NCBI GenBank assembly: GCA_038234235.1
Contig: JBBSUQ010000049.1
Location: forward strand, 1 to 19,158
DNA: 19,158 nt
DNA from: JBBSUQ01 sp038234235
Lineage (GTDB): Bacteria > Bacteroidota > Bacteroidia > Flavobacteriales_D > Crocinitomicaceae
Direction of reading: 5' to 3'
Positions within the stretch are counted from its first letter, which is position 1; every line of letters begins with the position of its first letter. The notes under the pieces were generated by a model. It saw nothing but the letters and a program-made list of their open reading frames with translations, had not been told where the DNA came from and did not search any database. Below are positions 15,111 to 19,158 of this stretch, piece after piece. The position numbers and the translations under genes are program-made.

Positions 15111-16181
15111 ATGACTCCAAAGTTTCACAAAATAAAAGTTAAAGATATTCGCAAGGAAACCGATGATTCAGTATCTGTTTCCTTTGATGTGCCTCAAGAA
15201 ATTCAGGACGAGTACTCTTATAAGTCGGGTCAATATCTTACATTAAAATCACTAATTTCTGGTGAAGAATTACGCAGGTCTTACTCATTATGTTCAGCAC
15301 CGTTTGAAAAAGAATGGCGAATTGCTGTTAAAAAAGTATTAGAAGGAAGATTTTCGGGTTTTGCCAATGACAGCTTACGAATAGGTGATGAAATTGAGGT
15401 AATGACCCCAATGGGTAATTTTACTTGTGAGTTTCACAATGAAAATGCAAAATCCTATGTCTTTTTCGCTGCAGGAAGTGGTATCACTCCAATAATTTCT
15501 CTAATAAAAACTATACTTCAAGATGAACCAAATAGCAATGTAACCTTGTTTTTTGGAAATAAATCTTTTTCATCGATAATATTTAGAGAAGAATTAGAAG
15601 AATTGAAGAATTTGCACATGCAACGTTTTCGTTTGATTCATATTTTATCCCGAGAAAGTTTGGGAAACAGTATTCAAAAAGGAAGAATAGATTTGCCAAA
15701 ATGTAACTCTTTATTTCATGCCTTTATTAAAGGAACTCCTGTTAGTGAAGTTTTTGTATGTGGTCCAGAAAATATGATTTTGGCAGTGCAAGAAAGTATG
15801 CTGGCAAACGGTGTAGATGCTAAACACATTCATTTTGAATTGTTTGCTTCTCCAGGAGATAAAAAACACATTGCTATTGAGTTACCTAACGAATCTAAAG
15901 TGGATGCGAATGTTTCTATTATTGTGGATGGTGATAAATACGATTTTGCTTTAAAATCTGATGGCGATAGCGTTTTAGATGCTGCATTTAAGGCCGGTGC
16001 AGATTTGCCTTTTGCATGTAAAGGGGGAGTTTGTTGCACTTGTAAAGCGAAAATTTTAGAAGGTTCGGCAAGAATGGATGTAAATTATGCACTAGAACAA
16101 GATGAAGTAGACGCAGGTTTTATTCTTACTTGTCAAGCACATCCAACTAGCGAAAAATTAATTGTTTCATTCGACGAATAA
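15111..16181 (+). CDS. paaE: Phenylacetyl-CoA epoxidase reductase, PaaE type (copy 1)
   Basis: A 356-aa oxidoreductase that passes electrons from NADPH through FAD and a [2Fe-2S] centre to the PaaA di-iron site. The N-terminal FAD domain has RRSYS (55-59). The nucleotide domain has AAGSGITP (120-127) and CGPENM (217-222). The C-terminal plant-type ferredoxin has C303, C308, C311 and C341. This reductase-then-ferredoxin order and the length are those of PaaE. It is the first gene of the plus-strand arm, and a paralogue begins 5 bp after its stop. Which copy serves the epoxidase cannot be decided from sequence; this one is next to the shared promoter region. Confidence 0.9.
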   Translation: MTPKFHKIKVKDIRKETDDSVSVSFDVPQEIQDEYSYKSGQYLTLKSLISGEELRRSYSLCSAPFEKEWRIAVKKVLEGRFSGFANDSLRIGDEIEVMTPMGNFTCEFHNENAKSYVFFAAGSGITPIISLIKTILQDEPNSNVTLFFGNKSFSSIIFREELEELKNLHMQRFRLIHILSRESLGNSIQKGRIDLPKCNSLFHAFIKGTPVSEVFVCGPENMILAVQESMLANGVDAKHIHFELFASPGDKKHIAIELPNESKVDANVSIIVDGDKYDFALKSDGDSVLDAAFKAGADLPFACKGGVCCTCKAKILEGSARMDVNYALEQDEVDAGFILTCQAHPTSEKLIVSFDE

Positions 16182-16186
16182 ATAAT

Positions 16187-17269
16187 ATGGCTTTGTTCTC
16201 AAAAATATTTGGAAAAAAAGACGAAACTCAAAAATTGCCGAAAGGATTTTATGAGATCGAAGTAAAATCTGTTTCCAACCCTACTAAAGATTCAACAAAA
16301 ATTGTCTTAGATCTGCCCACGGAATTGAAAAATGAATTTAATTTTATTCCAGGTCAATACCTTACCTTTATTTTAACTATTGACGGTGAAGAAATTCGTC
16401 GTTCGTATTCAATTTGCAGTGCAGCCGACGAAGATTTAGCAGTTGCAATTAAAAAAATTGAAAATGGAAGAGCTTCTCAATGGTTTAATGAGAAAGTACA
16501 AAGCGGATCAAAACTTATTGTGGGCAAGCCAGAAGGATCTTTTCTTTTTAAACCAGAAGATAAAAATATTGTTGCTTTTGCAGCCGGAAGTGGTATAACT
16601 CCTGTTATGTCTATAGCATTTGAAGCAGAAAAATTAGGAACCAAAATGCGTTTGTTTTATGGAAATAAAACGAGTGATACAGCAATGTTCAAAGCTGAAT
16701 TGGAACAGTTGAAGAACGTAGAAGTTTTACATTTCATGTCTCAAAATTCTGAAAATCTATACAAAGCAGGACGATTAGATAAAAACGCCATTACCGAATT
16801 AATTAAAAATGATTTAGATTTACTCCAAGCCGATGCGTTCTTTTTGTGCGGACCAGAAGAAATGATTATTGCGGCAAAAAGTACCTTGGAGTTATTTGGC
16901 GTAAAATCCGATAAAATCCGTTTTGAACTTTTTAGTACACCAGTAAAAATGGAGTCTAATGAAACGGATACTGATGCCGATTTTTCAGGAATAAGTGAGG
17001 TAACTGTCTTTTTAGACGACGAAAAAATAAAACTTCAAATTTCTACTGAAGGCAAAACCATACTTGATATTTTAGATAAAGAAGGTTACGATGCTCCTTA
17101 CTCTTGCAGAGGTGGTGTTTGCTGTACTTGTAAAGCGAAAGTTTTAGAAGGAAAAGTAAAAATGAATCTTAACTATAGTCTAACAGACGAAGAGGTAGCT
17201 GAAGGTTATGTTTTATCTTGCCAAGCGCATCCAGCAAGTGAAAAAGTCACCTTGACTTATGATGTCTAA
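16187..17269 (+). CDS. paaE: Phenylacetyl-CoA epoxidase reductase, PaaE type (copy 2)
   Basis: A 360-aa tandem paralogue with the same architecture: FAD motif RRSYS (71-75), AAGSGITP (132-139), CGPEEM (221-226), and ferredoxin cysteines C307, C312, C315 and C345. It differs from copy 1 by a basic N-terminal extension of about 15 residues (MALFSKIFGKKDETQ) and by a D/E-rich linker before the ferredoxin (about 255-268). Shared blocks such as GQYLT, GEE-RRSYS and GGVCCTCKAK show a common origin, yet the copies are well diverged, so the duplication is not recent. Both appear intact. The stop overlaps the start of the SDR gene. Confidence 0.9.
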   Translation: MALFSKIFGKKDETQKLPKGFYEIEVKSVSNPTKDSTKIVLDLPTELKNEFNFIPGQYLTFILTIDGEEIRRSYSICSAADEDLAVAIKKIENGRASQWFNEKVQSGSKLIVGKPEGSFLFKPEDKNIVAFAAGSGITPVMSIAFEAEKLGTKMRLFYGNKTSDTAMFKAELEQLKNVEVLHFMSQNSENLYKAGRLDKNAITELIKNDLDLLQADAFFLCGPEEMIIAAKSTLELFGVKSDKIRFELFSTPVKMESNETDTDADFSGISEVTVFLDDEKIKLQISTEGKTILDILDKEGYDAPYSCRGGVCCTCKAKVLEGKVKMNLNYSLTDEEVAEGYVLSCQAHPASEKVTLTYDV

Positions 17270-17951
17270 AACATGCGTAGTTGTTGGAGCTAGCAAGGGA
17301 ATTGGAAAAGAAATAGTTCTCCAACTTGCTGCTCATTCCGATTATCAAATTATTGCCTTAGCCCGATCAGAATCTGTATTGAATTTATTTCAAAATTTCT
17401 CGAATGTTAAGGCATATCAAATAGATTTACAAAGTAAAAATTTGAAAACAGAGTTAAATGATATATTTTCTCCTTTTGAACAAATTGATGTTTTAATAAA
17501 CAATGCCGGTTATCTTGTAAGCAAACCTTTTACTGAGTTGACTGAACAAGATTTCCAGGAAAGTTACCAAACCAATATACTTAGTGTTTTTATTACTGTT
17601 CAGTGCATTCTTCCAAAAATGCAACATTCGGGCGGGCATATTGTAAATATCAGTTCAATGGGTGGTTTTCAAGGAAGTATTAAATTCCCTGGACTCACAG
17701 CTTACTCTACTTCCAAAGCAGCATTGGTTAGTTTTACAGAGCTCTTTGCAGAAGAATATAAAGATTCTAAAATCAACATGAACTGTCTTTGTTTAGGTGC
17801 CGCTCAAACAGAAATGTTAGAACAGGCATTCCCTGGATATAAAGCTCCGTTAAGTGCCGAAGAAATGGCAAATTACATTGTTGATTTTGCATTAAACGGG
17901 AACAAATGGTTTAATGGAAAAATTATTCCTGTTTCTCTTTCAACACCTTGA
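17259..17951 (+). CDS. Short-chain dehydrogenase/reductase
   Basis: A 230-aa classical SDR. It has the nucleotide-binding GASKGIG (10-16), D56 for the adenine ring, NNAG (81-84), N106, a catalytic Ser in NISSMG (132 or 133), and the YxxxK pair Y149 and K153. It probably oxidises or reduces an alcohol or carbonyl group with NAD(P); the substrate is unknown. Two adjacent ATGs (17259, 17262) are possible starts, overlapping the end of the second paaE by 11 or 8 bp, which implies translational coupling and a shared transcript. Co-expression with the reductases suggests a role in aromatic or acyl-CoA metabolism, but this is inference. Confidence 0.9.
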   Translation: MMSKTCVVVGASKGIGKEIVLQLAAHSDYQIIALARSESVLNLFQNFSNVKAYQIDLQSKNLKTELNDIFSPFEQIDVLINNAGYLVSKPFTELTEQDFQESYQTNILSVFITVQCILPKMQHSGGHIVNISSMGGFQGSIKFPGLTAYSTSKAALVSFTELFAEEYKDSKINMNCLCLGAAQTEMLEQAFPGYKAPLSAEEMANYIVDFALNGNKWFNGKIIPVSLSTP

Positions 17952-17972
17952 ATTTGGTTTACTGAAGTGATT

Positions 17973-17998
17973 TTATAAAAATATGGTTTTATAATTTT
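17973..17998. terminator. Weak hairpin between convergent genes
   Basis: Arms TTATAAAA (17973-17980) and TTTTATAA (17987-17994) with a 6-nt loop are followed by a short T run. It lies between the convergent stops of the SDR gene (17951) and the PorU2-like gene (18018). The all-AT stem makes it a weak candidate. Confidence 0.35.
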
Positions 17999-18017
17999 AT
18001 CAATAAGTCAAAACTTC

Positions 18018-19158
18018 TTACCTCATCAAATACATCTTACCAAATTCTTTCTTGAAATATTGGTCAGCGCCAGTGGATCTGTGCAAAATATCTTCTCCGT
18101 TTATTTTGGCTTTTACAGTATATAAATAAACACCGTTTGCCAACCTGTCGCCAAACTGATCTGTGCCGTCCCAAGAGAATTGGCTTATGTTTCTTCCAAT
18201 TTGTATTGGTCCTAATTCTGCTTCCGATATTTCTCTTACAATTCTACCAGTAACCGTCATAATTTGAATTAGTATGTCTTCCGGAACTTCAGTACCTGTC
18301 AATGTGAAAACAAATTTTGTGCTGGTACTGAAAGGATTTGGATAGTTCATTAAATAAGTTATACTGGATTCATTAATAACTTCAAAAGTTACTTTGTATT
18401 CCAAATCTCCTGATAAATTTCCGCTTCTGTCTGTTCCTTGAACAAGCAATGAATATTTCCCATCTTGCGTAAATTCTGCCGGCCAAATTATTTTAAATCT
18501 TTTGTTTTGAGCATCTGCAGGTATCCATTGCATATTCACGCCTCCTGTTTGGTCTTCAAAATGTACTTTTTTCTGAACTCCATTTGGATCCGTTATGTAA
18601 ATTCCGAAAAGAGTGGTATCGGATACATTATCCATAATGAGAAACTCATTCTCATCTTTTAATGTAATAAGAATTTCAGAATTTGGGTTAACAATATCAC
18701 CGTTTAGTATATGTTGTCCGTTAAAAGTCACATCCAAAATAGGGTTAACATCATCGTTGACAACATAAAATGGTATTTGCAATAAATTATTAATATGTTC
18801 TTGTTCCGGCTGGTCTGTTTCTATAAAACTCATGTTGACATAAGGATTTACTTCCATCCAAAATATGTTATATCCGCCTAAACCAAGTGTGGAGAAAGTA
18901 ATGGTATCTCTTAAAGTAGCTCCTACCAAAAGTGAATCTTGCCTAGGATAATTTATATATTTTCGGTTGTGATTTTGATCTTCCACCCAATAGCGGACTA
19001 AAAGAGAATCCATATCGTATTTGTAAATATTTTTCACATCTACAGCGAAACTTACTTCTTGACCTTCGAAGAGGGAATCTGTAGCATTGGTCCAATAAAA
19101 AGGTTGAGTTCCATCTATTGCTGCTTCAGGCAATGGAGTATAGAGAACATGCCAAAAA
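18018..19158 (-). CDS. PorU2-like type IX secretion protein, C-terminal part
   Basis: About 379 residues are seen; the frame is open to the right edge (it reads FWHVLYTPLPEAAIDG at the boundary), so the gene starts outside the window. The visible part has Ig-like beta domains, then a FlgD-Ig-like repeat with NYPNPFS, WDGTDQFGDRLANGVYLY and a final KMYLMR. This end strongly resembles the C25-peptidase-type PorU2 proteins linked to the type IX secretion system of Bacteroidota, which are large and exported. The peptidase domain itself is not in the window, so the name rests on the C-terminal resemblance. A TTG at 19131-19133 is not a real start. Confidence 0.75.
   Translation of the reverse strand, partial: FWHVLYTPLPEAAIDGTQPFYWTNATDSLFEGQEVSFAVDVKNIYKYDMDSLLVRYWVEDQNHNRKYINYPRQDSLLVGATLRDTITFSTLGLGGYNIFWMEVNPYVNMSFIETDQPEQEHINNLLQIPFYVVNDDVNPILDVTFNGQHILNGDIVNPNSEILITLKDENEFLIMDNVSDTTLFGIYITDPNGVQKKVHFEDQTGGVNMQWIPADAQNKRFKIIWPAEFTQDGKYSLLVQGTDRSGNLSGDLEYKVTFEVINESSITYLMNYPNPFSTSTKFVFTLTGTEVPEDILIQIMTVTGRIVREISEAELGPIQIGRNISQFSWDGTDQFGDRLANGVYLYTVKAKINGEDILHRSTGADQYFKKEFGKMYLMR

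Overview
The window is an AT-rich stretch (roughly two thirds A+T by eye) of a chromosome from a member of the Bacteroidota. Three things point there: several Bacteroidota-type promoters (TTG, about 19-20 bp, TAnnTTTG) sit in front of genes; the last gene encodes the C-terminal part of a type IX secretion-linked protein resembling PorU2; and the protein families present (six-subunit Na+-NQR, ALDH4-type pruA, ApaG-like protein, PaaABCDE) suit an aerobic heterotroph of that phylum. A finer taxonomic call is not possible from the sequence alone.

Layout. 1-176 is the tail of an unidentified plus-strand gene. 177-494 has no gene and holds a long palindrome followed by a degenerate tandem array. 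495-6686 (minus strand) is the complete nqrABCDEF operon for the Na+-translocating NADH:quinone reductase. All expected cofactor motifs are present, the flavinylation motifs of NqrB and NqrC are slightly variant, nqrB has a GTG start, and a small 14-bp repeat cluster lies between nqrD and nqrE. Divergent from it is an ApaG-domain gene. Then comes a membrane-anchored TPR protein (minus), back to back with pruA (plus) and sharing an interleaved promoter region. pruA ends in a clear hairpin terminator and is followed by an unidentified four-helix membrane protein.

11128-17951 is a divergent phenylacetyl-CoA epoxidase (Paa) locus. On the minus strand, paaA-paaB-paaC-paaD run directly into genes for a lipoprotein and a secreted DUF1579-like protein. 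On the plus strand, two tandem paaE-type reductase genes are followed by an overlapping short-chain dehydrogenase gene. The two arms start from a 170-bp intergenic region with a good promoter on each strand. PaaA/B/C form the oxygenase, PaaD is the presumed Fe-S/metal maturation factor, and PaaE feeds electrons from NADPH. Downstream beta-oxidation-like paa genes (paaG, paaF, paaZ, paaJ, paaH) and paaK are not in the window.

18018-19158 (minus) is the C-terminal part of a large secreted protein that continues past the right edge.

The most distinctive observations are the duplicated, strand-separated paaE pair, the two exported proteins at the end of the paaABCD arm, the near-leaderless paaA promoter, the interleaved TPR/pruA promoters, and the repeat elements at 188-356 and 2564-2631. 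I see no clearly new multi-gene system. The arrangement around the Paa genes is the best candidate for something unusual.
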